Shown here piece by piece: positions 56,030 through 64,000 of a stretch of 64,000 bases of DNA. The DNA comes from JBPESP01 sp051710585 (GTDB lineage Bacteria; Pseudomonadota; Gammaproteobacteria; Enterobacterales; Enterobacteriaceae). The position numbers were made by a program, and so were the translations under genes. The stretch lies in the NCBI GenBank assembly GCA_051710585.1, contig JBPESP010000002.1:400635-464634 (forward strand), written 5' to 3'. Every line of letters starts with the position of its first letter. The first letter of the stretch is position 1. Under the pieces are notes generated by a model. It did not search any database and was not told where the DNA came from. It worked only from the letters and a program-made list of their open reading frames with translations.

Positions 56030-56653
56030 TTACATGCGCTGGCTCAATATAGAATCCACTAATCCATAATCTACTGCCTCAGGAGCAGAGAGAAAACGAT
56101 CACGCTCAGTATCCTGCTTTATTATTTCAAGAGACTGCCCTGTATGTTTTGCCATTAATTCATTCATCCTCGCCTTAACTTTTAGGATTTCACGGGCGTG
56201 AATTTCAATATCAGTAGCTTGACCCTGAAAACCACCTAGAGGCTGATGAATCATTACTCGTGAATTAGGTAAGCAAAAACGCTTGCCTTTAGCGCCAGAG
56301 GCCAACAGAAATGCACCCATAGAGGCAGCTTGCCCCATACAGAATGTGCTGACATTAGGTTTAATGAATTGCATGGTATCATAAATTGACATCCCAGCAC
56401 TGATTACCCCGCCCGGTGAGTTGATGTATAAGTGAATATCTTTTTCTGGATTTTCCGCTTCTAAAAACATCATCTGCGCCACAATCAAATGCGCCATATA
56501 ATCTTCTAGCTGACCAGTCATGAAGATAATCCGTTCTTTTAGTAAGCGCGAAAAGATATCACATGAACGCTCTCCGCGTGAAGTCTGCTCCACCACCATT
56601 GGTACCAAAGCCGCATGAGGTGAAAAGTTATCTTGTTCGCCACTGTATGACAT
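56030..56653 (-). CDS. clpP: ClpP, proteolytic subunit of ClpXP protease
   Basis: A self-assembling tetradecameric serine protease. The 207 residues equal the E. coli length, starting MSYSGEQDNFSPHAALVPMV with the propeptide. The catalytic Ser is in GQAASMGAFLL, His in MIHQPLGG, and Asp in the C-terminal part (TERDRF). The ribosome site AGGAG precedes the ATG. Usually co-transcribed with clpX; both are intact here. Confidence 0.98.
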   Translation of the reverse strand: MSYSGEQDNFSPHAALVPMVVEQTSRGERSCDIFSRLLKERIIFMTGQLEDYMAHLIVAQMMFLEAENPEKDIHLYINSPGGVISAGMSIYDTMQFIKPNVSTFCMGQAASMGAFLLASGAKGKRFCLPNSRVMIHQPLGGFQGQATDIEIHAREILKVKARMNELMAKHTGQSLEIIKQDTERDRFLSAPEAVDYGLVDSILSQRM

Positions 56654-57012
56654 TATTTTCTCCTAGAAATAAAGCTTTCAGTGCCTACCTTTCCAATTTT
56701 ACATGAGATACAAGGTCATCACACCATTTCTTAAGAAATCACCGATCCGCAGAACTATTCCTGTCTTTGCCTGCATTTAATCTGCGCAATTTTTTATTTC
56801 CTATGGCGGATAATTACTAGATATTTTCTGCCACATAACTTATGTTTTTTAAAACCGCTATACTTAAACAAGTATAGCGGTATCTATTACCATAAGATGA
56901 GCATAAAAAACTTATTCGAATAAAACCCTGCCACTGCAAGACATCATCCTTTTAAGGGATAATGTCTATTAGCCTAAGACTAGGATCGCACGCGGTCCAA
57001 TAACAATGACGC
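56654..57012 (-). promoter_or_regulatory. tig-clpP intergenic region
   Basis: About 360 bases that should hold the clpP promoter. It contains a perfect inverted repeat ACCGCTATACTT/AAAC/AAGTATAGCGGT (56854-56881). There is no T-run after it on the minus strand, so it may be a processing or pausing hairpin rather than a terminator. I could not place a promoter with confidence. Confidence 0.45.
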
Positions 57013-58318
57013 TTACGCCCCACTAAGCTTATTCATAAACTCATTGAAGCTGCTTTCTTTTTTTATCACACGAGCATTTCTTGAGAAGCACTTCAACCGC
57101 CTCTTCTTCCATAGCTAAATTACGCATCTTTTCCATAAGCTTTTTACTTTTGCTGTAAGACTCAATGACTCCTTTTGGATCTTCATAGGCAGACGCCATT
57201 TCTTTAACTAGTTTACTAACAAGGGCTTCATCTACTTTTAATTTATGTTTGCGGATGACTTCGCCCAGCAACAGACCGACCTTGACGCGGCGCTTCGCCT
57301 GTGCTTCAAAAAGCGCACCCGGTAATTCCAGTACCTTTTTCTTATTTCCGGCGAAACACTGTACCGCCTGACGTTTTAGCACGTCTATTTCACCGTTGAG
57401 CAGCGCCACAGGAACATGGATGTCATTCGCGTTAAGCAGACCATCGATGACCTGCGTTTTTACGCGATTACACACGGCGTTTTTCAGCTCACGCTCTATA
57501 TTCTTACGCACTTCAGTACGAGGCCCCCTCAAGAGAGCCGTCAGCAATACCGAAATGTTTAATAAAACCTTCATCTAACTCAGGCAATTTACGCCGCTCG
57601 ATTTTTTTTAATTTAACGACAAACCTTGCAGCTTTTCCTTTCAAATTTTCCGTGCGATAGTCTTCCGGAAAAACAACATTGATGTTAAAGCGTTCGTCAA
57701 CTTTATGACAAATGATACCCTTTTCAAACATGGGTATCATACGGCCATGCCCCATGGTCAGTACGAAGTCAGTGGCTTTGCTGTCGTCAAATGCTTCACC
57801 GTCAATGGTGCCTGTGAAGTCGACAGTAACGCGATCTTCCGCACCAGCTACATCTGTGGTTTCTTTCCAGTCAGCTTTCTGTTTTTGCAGCGTATTTAGC
57901 ATAGTATCGATGTCAATATCTTTCACTTCGATACTATGCTTTTCAACTTCAATGGTCCCTAAACTCGTCAGTTCAACTACTGGGTACACTTCAAATTCTA
58001 CCGCATAACTAAAATTTTCACCGGTTTTGTATTCGCTAGAAACATAATTCAGCACGCTAATCGGATTAATTTTTTCTTGGACAATGGCTTCGACGAAATT
58101 ATCCCACATCAGATCACGTAGCACCTCCTGACGGACAGAGGCACCGTAGTAAAACGCAACGATATTCATAGGAACTTTCCCTTTACGAAAACCGTTGATG
58201 CGGATTTTTTAGCGACCTTTACTAACTCGCTTCTGACTGTTTGCTCAATCGTATCAGCTGCAATGGTAATATTTAGGCGGCGCCATAGACCTTCAGTGGT
58301 TTCAACACAAATTAGCAT
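57013..58318 (-). pseudogene. tig: tig, trigger factor, broken by three single-base indels
   Basis: Trigger factor is the ribosome-bound chaperone and PPIase. All three domains remain readable without internal stops, but in four frame segments. The start ATG is at 58316-58318 (VETTEGLWRRLNITIAAD). A base is missing beside AAAAAA near 58204-58210. One G is extra in a G5 run at 57524-57528, after ADGSLEG. One A is extra near 57077-57079, before the final SSFNEFMNKLSGA and TAA at 57013-57015. The 1306-base length is close to the 1299 expected. The ribosome-docking loop (GFRKGKVP) is present in the first shifted segment. Sequence conservation means inactivation is recent, or the indels are assembly errors. 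Confidence 0.85.
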
Positions 58319-58649
58319 CTCGTTACCTCAAAAATCACAGTGCTTAATCAACGCTGGAAAGTGATTTTAAAGAAGCAGTCATCCAGAAGGTCTACTAATC
58401 TTTAAAATCCTCTCTAATTTAAGATATTCGTGGTCTAAGAAATCAAAAAACTATTGCTCATTTTATCATTAGAAGCATCCCGAATACCTTCTAGAAATAT
58501 TAAGATGCGCATTATAGCGGGATAGGGTTTATGAGTCGAGGACAGCACGTAAATTGCACGCACTGTTCCGGTTAGAAACACAACCTACTCTCGAAAACGG
58601 ATGCGGCCATCCCCAGTTTCCGTAACGTTATTTTTTGGCCTGGCGATTA

Positions 58650-58977
58650 AGCCGTCAGGCCTCTGGCGTACCGAGAGAAATAACTCTGGTACCATACATT
58701 TCAAGGAACCTCCCACGCTTTTTACAATGCATGTTTCCAACGGCAAGCATAGACAACCCCTTTACCAATTCATCCGCCAGAATACCCTATATCGTTCGGT
58801 GGTGACGGCTGTTAAGAATATGCTTTGTTACCACCTGATCACTGATTAATACCACTTTAAAATGACTCCCAGAACCCAATGAATATTATTCTGATAGCTT
58901 TTCGTGTACGATTCCCCAAATACAGCTAAGTAAGCTCTGGCCTTATTTTATTTTCATAATTGCTCGCAAATTATCAT
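58650..58977 (-). pseudogene. bolA: Dead bolA, morphogene/iron-sulfur regulator
   Basis: BolA is a small stress-induced protein affecting cell shape and iron-sulfur trafficking. From ATG at 58975-58977 it reads MIICEQL then stops, KARAYLAVFGESY (family LRAAFQPVFLEVVDESY), SHFKVVLISDQ in another frame (family SHFKVVLVSDR), and SILADELVKGL-like (family STLAEELSTTV). Stops and shifts between. It is upstream of tig as in E. coli. Confidence 0.75.
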
Positions 58978-59253
58978 CTCTTACCTTTAACGTCAGGCAA
59001 AACACTCTTCATCCAGTTAAAATTTTAGCTGAATATTTTATTTAACAACTAGATTTTAAATGATAAATGGCACGCTATACACCTCAAGTTGTCCTGCATA
59101 GAGGCCATGGACACAATGTAACTCAGGGGGGGTAGACAACTTTAGCATCCGCGCCATAAAATTTTTTTTTATAACGTAAATTAACGCAATTTAGAGCTTT
59201 CATCTCCCATTGGGGATGATGCTATAATGAGAATATTTTCAGCGTCCTATCCT

Positions 59254-59830
59254 GATGAATAAAAAGCTTAATATGCTAAAATACCTAATATTGTAACAAT
59301 ATTGTTACTCTCTAAACTGTGCCGCCAGCACTAATGCGGATAGACATTTTTACCTAAAATCCGGTTTCCACAGCAGGATACGTCGCTAATGAGTGTTACC
59401 GTCAGCGTTAACAGCGCCAAACAGTATCTAGATTAGGCTTTTGGCTATGATTCAGTATATCGGCCAGCTGATAATTAACACCATCGCGCAATCTGCACTT
59501 TCCTATCCGAAAAAAATACTGAAATAAAGATAACTACCCCTAGTTACATGATTAGTTCAAATAGAGCCGTAGATTTGCAGATCATAGTAAATAAACTTTA
59601 CACTAATATTACTGAAAACAATGTACGCTATAATATTGCAACGCGAGCAGATATCTCTATCATCGCCCAGGCAAAACAGCAACAAGCAAATAAAAAAACT
59701 GCTAGTCAGTGCACGATATGCAAGGGGTTTTCTGCTAGACTAATGATAAATTACCGGTGCCGTGAACAGTATTCTGGCATACAATATTAACAACATAGCG
59801 AACGACAATAGCATCAACGTTTTTTGTCAA
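59254..59830 (+). pseudogene. yajG: Dead yajG, putative lipoprotein
   Basis: YajG is an outer-membrane lipoprotein of about 192 residues with unknown role. The relic starts MNKKLNMLKYLIL then a stop. It reads LNCAAS-like lipobox remains, SLMSVTVSVNSA (family SLMGVTVSINGA), and VDLQIIVNKLYTNITENNVR with YNIATRADISII (family VNLQIIVSQLYADVSQGNVR, YNIATKADIAII). The open frame 59548-59790 belongs to it. It is divergent from bolA, as in E. coli. Confidence 0.82.
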
Positions 59831-59912
59831 AAAAACGCACACTAACCCTTCCTGTTCCACCCCCCTTGGCTATAGTATATCAGGCAAGTTAAACCCAAAA
59901 CCGTTCATGGCC

Positions 59913-60230
59913 ATGATAACCTCCGTTTATTTCTTGCCACCCTAAACCAGCACTGTTCAGTCATTCTACTGTGCCTTCGAGTTACCGATAGCGCCAACAT
60001 TCAGAACGTTGTAAGTCTGAATAAACGGTAGCTGGCCTAGATATTAAAACCATCGGCTTCTTCTCGCTGATCTGTTAGGCATAGGTCTTCAAGTTTCCAC
60101 AGGCACTCTAGTAATGAATAGCTATTTTATCCGGTGATAATAGCGCCTCCGACGCGGCTAGTTGGCTGGTAAAAAAGTTCCATTTTGGATAGTCTAGAAT
60201 TTTTTTGCGAAAAAGAAATTAGGAAAAATA
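59913..60230 (+). pseudogene. ampG: Start of dead ampG, muropeptide permease (truncated)
   Basis: AmpG imports anhydro-muropeptides for cell-wall recycling and is normally about 490 residues. Only the first fifth is readable: ELPIAPTFRTL (family GLPLALTSGTL), TVAGLDIKTIGFFSLI (family TVENIDLKTIGFFSLV), VFKF and then ASWLVKK. An IS3-like scrap follows about 400 bases later. It follows yajG as in E. coli. Confidence 0.78.
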
Positions 60231-60629
60231 CGGATTATCAACTAACTTTTACTATGGCGGTTGGTACCCAATAGTATTTTAAGGGAAAAGTGTTGTTAAT
60301 ATGAAGATCTTTCAAAGATATATCTTAATTTTATAGATTTAATTAAATAAAAAAAATCATTTTCACGCTATCGAATAAGTCAGAATACTAATGATTCTAT
60401 ATTATTTTAAACCAAACTCAACACTATTTCCTTGAGTTTTATAGGTAATATGAATTTAGTAACACACTAAATTTAAACACAGATGGTTATTGTCCTCAAG
60501 ACAACAAGAGTGTACCAACAAAAAAGAAATATTCGCAAAGAACCCGGGGTTAGCTATATTGGTCTTCCTAGAATTAAAGATCCTAATCTTAAAAACACTA
60601 GAAATAGACTCAAGATAAAATTGTGGAGA

Positions 60630-60900
60630 GGGTAAACAACCTGGAGTAATGTTCTACAGCAAATTAGAGTGGCCACATTCGAATAAGCAGTTTTTGACAG
60701 TTTTTGTAGAATTACTAAATAAAAACATGATCCTTATTCTGAAAAAAACGAGAGGAATATCGCTAACGGGTTAATAAGCGTCAGCAACGTAAGCTCATAG
60801 ACATCACAGACTATATCGTGCGTAGGTGTTATACGCACACTCAGGCTGCACAAATCCAACAGTAGATTGGCACCGAACGAATCAGCAAATAGGTACCTAT
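60630..60900 (+). mobile_element. Second fragment of an IS3-family transposase
   Basis: It shares an exact 18-base word (GGAGTAATGTTCTACAGC) with the fragment near 30.9 kb, encoding the GVMFYS motif around a DDE Asp. After decayed sequence it reads DITDYIVRR, matching the family C-terminal ITDYIVGYYN, then H-x-AAQIQQ. No ends or target duplications are visible. The two scraps probably derive from related IS copies. Confidence 0.6.
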
Positions 60901-61091
60901 AAAACTCTAAATACGAGAGCTAATTTTAGTTAAATGACCTCTCCATGTTAAATATATTAACAATACAATAGAGTGCTTTATCACGCAGTTTACCTAACTG
61001 CCAAGTACTAATACCACTCCTTCCTCAGGTAACAGGGTCTCTACGGTAGGCAGTTAACCTTATTGATTGACTGTTGACCTTTTGGTGGTAC

Positions 61092-61123
61092 GCTATATCT
61101 TTAGCTAGCTATATCTTTAGCTA
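61092..61123. repeat. Perfect tandem duplication, 2 x 16 bases
   Basis: The unit GCTATATCTTTAGCTA occurs twice head to tail without change, in decayed DNA. Probably a recent slippage event. Confidence 0.85.
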
Positions 61124-62099
61124 TAGTTATAGTGTACTACACCTCCTACTTAATAGCCGCCTACCAGCGGCTGCCAACTTGGCATATCACTAGGTAGCGT
61201 TTTACGCTGAGAAGAGTTTAACTTCTTCCCCCCCTAACGTAATATATCTCGACAAAATCAGTAGTTTTTATCCCTGTACCCGTGCCATTTAGCCAGCACC
61301 TGGCCCATTATAGATCTGAAAGCGCAAAAGCACAACCTACGTGGTAGAGAACCCCATTCAACTACTCAATAATCCACCTACCTACAAGTTTTGCGAGAAT
61401 ACCAGTAATATACTTAATCCTCAATCGAGGAAAATGCCAGTGATATCCGCATACAACATCTCATTCCTTTCACCGCACCGCTATTGGGATGGGAAAAATC
61501 AGCTTGCCATTATACTATATAACATAGCGCCATACATCCGCTACTACAATAACTTTTTTTCAATAACAGACTCCACTCCGGCCAAAATAAAATAGCAGTT
61601 GCGCCTATTGAACAAGAATAAGCATTAGGGTAAGGGTGTCTCTATAATTAAATGCACTATTTTCAATGTTCCTGTACTTGCCATCTTCTCTATCCATAAG
61701 CTATCTTATTGGCATCTGCGTCCAATCTCGCTTCTACATCTGATGCACCTTAAGTGCGAACCGGTAATTCGTTCCTTATTTTTTCGGTTGAGAAAACCCC
61801 CTTGCTTGACCTTATCGTGAGTCGGCAGGGTCGCTAAGATAACAGGCTTGTCATGGTATTTACTCTGCAATGCGCGGCAAACTCCCACTACCGTAGAAAT
61901 GAAAGATCAGCCATCTTACAATTAAAATAAAGTATATAAACCCTTCTATATCCTCGGCGATACTATTCAAGCTTATCAGGAAAGAATATCGCCAGACGCT
62001 CCTTTTCTTTTTTTTAACGCTGAAGTATAGAATAATCCATTCCTTCAGACTATTTTGCTCACCCTTTTCTCGAATGCAACCTTGCTAGATTTTTTTTGT

Positions 62100-62129
62100 A
62101 GCCGCTGTAGGGACAACGCTACAGCGGCT
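62100..62129. repeat. Perfect inverted repeat, 11/8/11
   Basis: AGCCGCTGTAG and its exact reverse complement flank GGACAACG. It is GC-rich in an AT-rich setting, has T8 just upstream on the plus strand but no T-run after it on either strand. Confidence 0.85.
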
Positions 62130-62587
62130 CGAGCAATTACTAACCTTTGACCCCTCTTAAAGAGGAAGGTATCACCGTGGCAATTCGGGTCATGCCGACC
62201 CCACTGTAACCAGATAACCACTCTCTATACCAAGTATACCCATACAAGTATACCCATATAATGACTCAGCTAAATATTAGCATGATCCACATTGAGTGGA
62301 TGAGCGATAATGCTTTCACCTTTAGTGAAAAGACGATAGAAAACATTTTTAAGTTCTCGACACCCAACCAAACTTCTAGTCGAGTGAGAGATCTTGCACT
62401 GTACAACTATTTCTTATACAGAAGAGTGCGATATCGATCCAATGCCGATTAAGGTAATTCACTTTATTTTTAACTAAGAAGTTAGCCATACGATAAGTAG
62501 TAAGCTTGTCAATAAAAGAAAAATATTCCAAATTTAAAATAAATAAAGAAAATAATATTTTTTATAATTCTCTATATAAGATGTATT

Positions 62588-62613
62588 TTATTTCCTAATA
62601 AATTAGGAAATAA
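62588..62613. repeat. Perfect inverted repeat, 12/2/12
   Basis: TTATTTCCTAAT, AA, and the exact reverse complement, at the edge of the most AT-rich stretch. No associated gene. Confidence 0.85.
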
Positions 62614-63449
62614 TAAATAAACTCAAGGAAAGAGAAACAAGTAATTTACTTTTAATATAAATAGAAAATTTTTTGTTTGCCTTAAGCAATTTATAAGAAA
62701 TAAAAAACACTCAATCAATTATAATTTAATAGGGATTATACTATTCTCAATATTGCATACTTATTAAAGTAAATATAAAGAACCATTTTTAAAAGTCCTA
62801 TAGAGGATTGGATATAATAAATAAATTAACCTGGAGTAGGTTACATTTGCTTCACATGCACTTGAAGAGAAGTGGTCTTTAACTAGCAAGATCAATTAAA
62901 TTAATAAAGAAATATAATAGAGGATCCTTTAGGATCTACTTGATATATAATTTATAAGTCGTTGAAAATTTAGAAATATAAATAACTCTTCTCTTATAAT
63001 AAAGAGAAAAAAGGACACATTGGTATTATTAAGATATAAATATGACTTTAATAGACTGTTACTCTCTAACTTCCAAAAAAAGAACCTATGAAACTCTATA
63101 CAAAGAGATAATATATGAAGAGTGAATGGTATAAAGATAGCAAAATTAAACTACTACTAAGAGAGTAGAGTGCTATTAATAAATACTAATGCTATTATCT
63201 ATTTTATTTAGCCTGATTTAAATATACCTAATGAATACTAAAACATTTTAACTATATTTAAATCTGCTTAAGAGCAGGCATTCAAAGTCCAAAATTTTAG
63301 GTAAAAGTCATTTTGCTTATTTTTTATGATAAGTATAGAATCTATAAAAATCTCTGTAGGCTCTATTGAAGAGCCTCCGGTTAACTCATCGTTTAACTTA
63401 AAAAATATAGAAATGATTGATACTCATGCTCTGACGCAGATTACCATCA

Positions 63450-63600
63450 ACAGTTCCTGCAATAACTAAGAGGCGATAGCGATATAGGTTATTTATTAAG
63501 ACCCGTAAAAATGAACACACTAGCATTAGATGAAAACTTAACTGAAGGGGCTGATGCACCTGTTTGTTAGTAACGCAGTCATAAAAATACACTGTCAAAC
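63450..63600 (+). pseudogene. rnfH: Possible relic of rnfH
   Basis: Just upstream of dead bamE the plus strand reads IGYLLRPVKMNTLALDENLT, similar to the RnfH stretch [20 protein letters not shown]. RnfH precedes bamE in E. coli, which makes this attractive, but little else is readable. Confidence 0.3.
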
Positions 63601-63736
63601 AACAGGAAAATACTTTTCGCCTAGAAAGCTCAATTTTTTTTATTATCTTTCAGTCATAAATGGGCCTTGTAAAACTTCCTAGCGCCAATAATGTTATTAT
63701 TGCAGACCCTCCTTTCCAGAAGGGAGCATAAGTCTT

Positions 63737-64000
63737 ATGAGGTAGTAAAATACTAACCACTGCTGCTATCCTCATCGTTATGCTAATGTTTACTGCTAGT
63801 TGCTTCATGTTCTAAACAGAAGTTTATCATCTCGACCTTAATCAAGGTAATTAGCTGAATGCTGCTGATGTCGCTAAAATCAATATTGGTATGACAAAAC
63901 AGCAGGTGAGCGATATCCTTGGTACTTCAATAATGAAGGATCCATTCGGCTCAAACACCTGTTATTACATTTCTCGCCGCAACCTGAGCCATAAAGTAGT
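63737..64000 (+). pseudogene. bamE: Dead bamE (smpA), cut by the window edge
   Basis: BamE is a small lipoprotein of the BAM complex. From ATG at 63737 an extra base and stops occur at once. In the other frame it reads KILTTAAILIVMLMFTASC (signal and lipobox; family LLMLTAGC), then a stop, VYHLDLNQGN, a stop, NAADVAKINIGMTKQQVSDI and LGTSIMKDPFGSNTCYYISR (family [38 protein letters not shown]). The conserved part is readable, so loss is moderately recent. BamD in this window is intact apart from its lipobox. Confidence 0.88.

Larger units (their letters stand above)
60901..63330. other. Decayed, partly extremely AT-rich desert
   Basis: No gene is identifiable. It includes a 16-base perfect tandem pair (61092-61123), a near-tandem ACAAGTATACCCAT pair (62227-62257), inverted repeats at 62100-62129 (arms 11, loop 8) and 62588-62613 (arms 12, loop 2), and from about 62480 to 63300 a stretch that is almost only A and T. 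A 60-codon minus-strand frame (61706-61888) has a coding-like piece (YHDKPVILATLPTHDKVKQG) I do not recognise. Confidence 0.45.

Overview
The window is part of a chromosome of a gammaproteobacterium of the Enterobacterales in an advanced state of gene decay. It is most plausibly an insect endosymbiont of the Sodalis-allied kind at an intermediate stage of genome reduction; that placement is inferred from content, not from a search. By eye the DNA is AT-rich (my estimate is under 40% GC). About 17 protein genes look full length, against about 20 recognisable wrecks of genes that are normal in E. coli, plus long stretches where nothing can be recognised. The order of live and dead genes repeatedly matches E. 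coli blocks, and this is how many relics were identified.

Layout. (1) 1-24 kb matches the E. coli yejK-yejL-yejM-proL ... ompC-rcsD ... gyrA-ubiG-nrdA-nrdB-yfaE region. Intact here are tRNA-Pro(GGG), ddlA (apparently out of its E. coli context), an OmpC/OmpF-type porin, gyrA, nrdA, nrdB and yfaE; yejK, yejL, yejM, rcsD and ubiG are dead. (2) 24-31 kb: pitA with a dead convergent uspB, then about 4.4 kb with nothing recognisable and an IS3-family transposase scrap. (3) 31-41 kb matches pheA-pheL-raiA-bamD / rluD-pgeF-clpB-rrn. Only bamD is intact; rluD has one frameshift in an A10 tract; pheA, raiA, pgeF and clpB are dead. The rRNA operon keeps P1 and P2 promoters, leader, tRNA-Glu, 23S, 5S and terminator but has lost its 16S gene. 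(4) 41-49 kb: pgi, gltP, then dead acs, probably yjcH, and actP. (5) 49-60 kb matches ybaV-ppiD-hupB-lon-clpX-clpP-tig-bolA-yajG-ampG. Only lon, clpX and clpP are intact; tig has three single-base indels. (6) 60-64 kb: a second IS3 scrap, an AT-rich desert, and a dead bamE cut by the window edge.

How the genes fit together. What survives is core housekeeping: supercoiling, aerobic dNTP synthesis with its ferredoxin-like maintenance protein, ATP-dependent proteolysis (Lon, ClpXP), outer-membrane assembly (BamD) and a porin, phosphate and glutamate/aspartate uptake, glycolysis entry and D-Ala-D-Ala synthesis. What is lost is stress and envelope signalling (rcsD, uspB, raiA, bolA, clpB, hupB, ppiD, yejM), acetate scavenging (acs, actP), phenylalanine synthesis (pheA) and local ubiG, though paralogues elsewhere cannot be excluded.

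The most notable observations are the rRNA operon lacking 16S between preserved RNase III stem arms, and a recurrent scar: long perfect inverted repeats with very short loops, some lying inside identified dead genes where one arm is ancestral coding sequence and the other is its new reverse-complement copy. Others are the rluD A10 frameshift, a BamD lipobox with Asp before Cys, GyrA with Ile at position 83, and a phe attenuator whose stems survive in front of a dead pheA. I found no CRISPR array, no intact mobile element and no convincing new multi-gene system.
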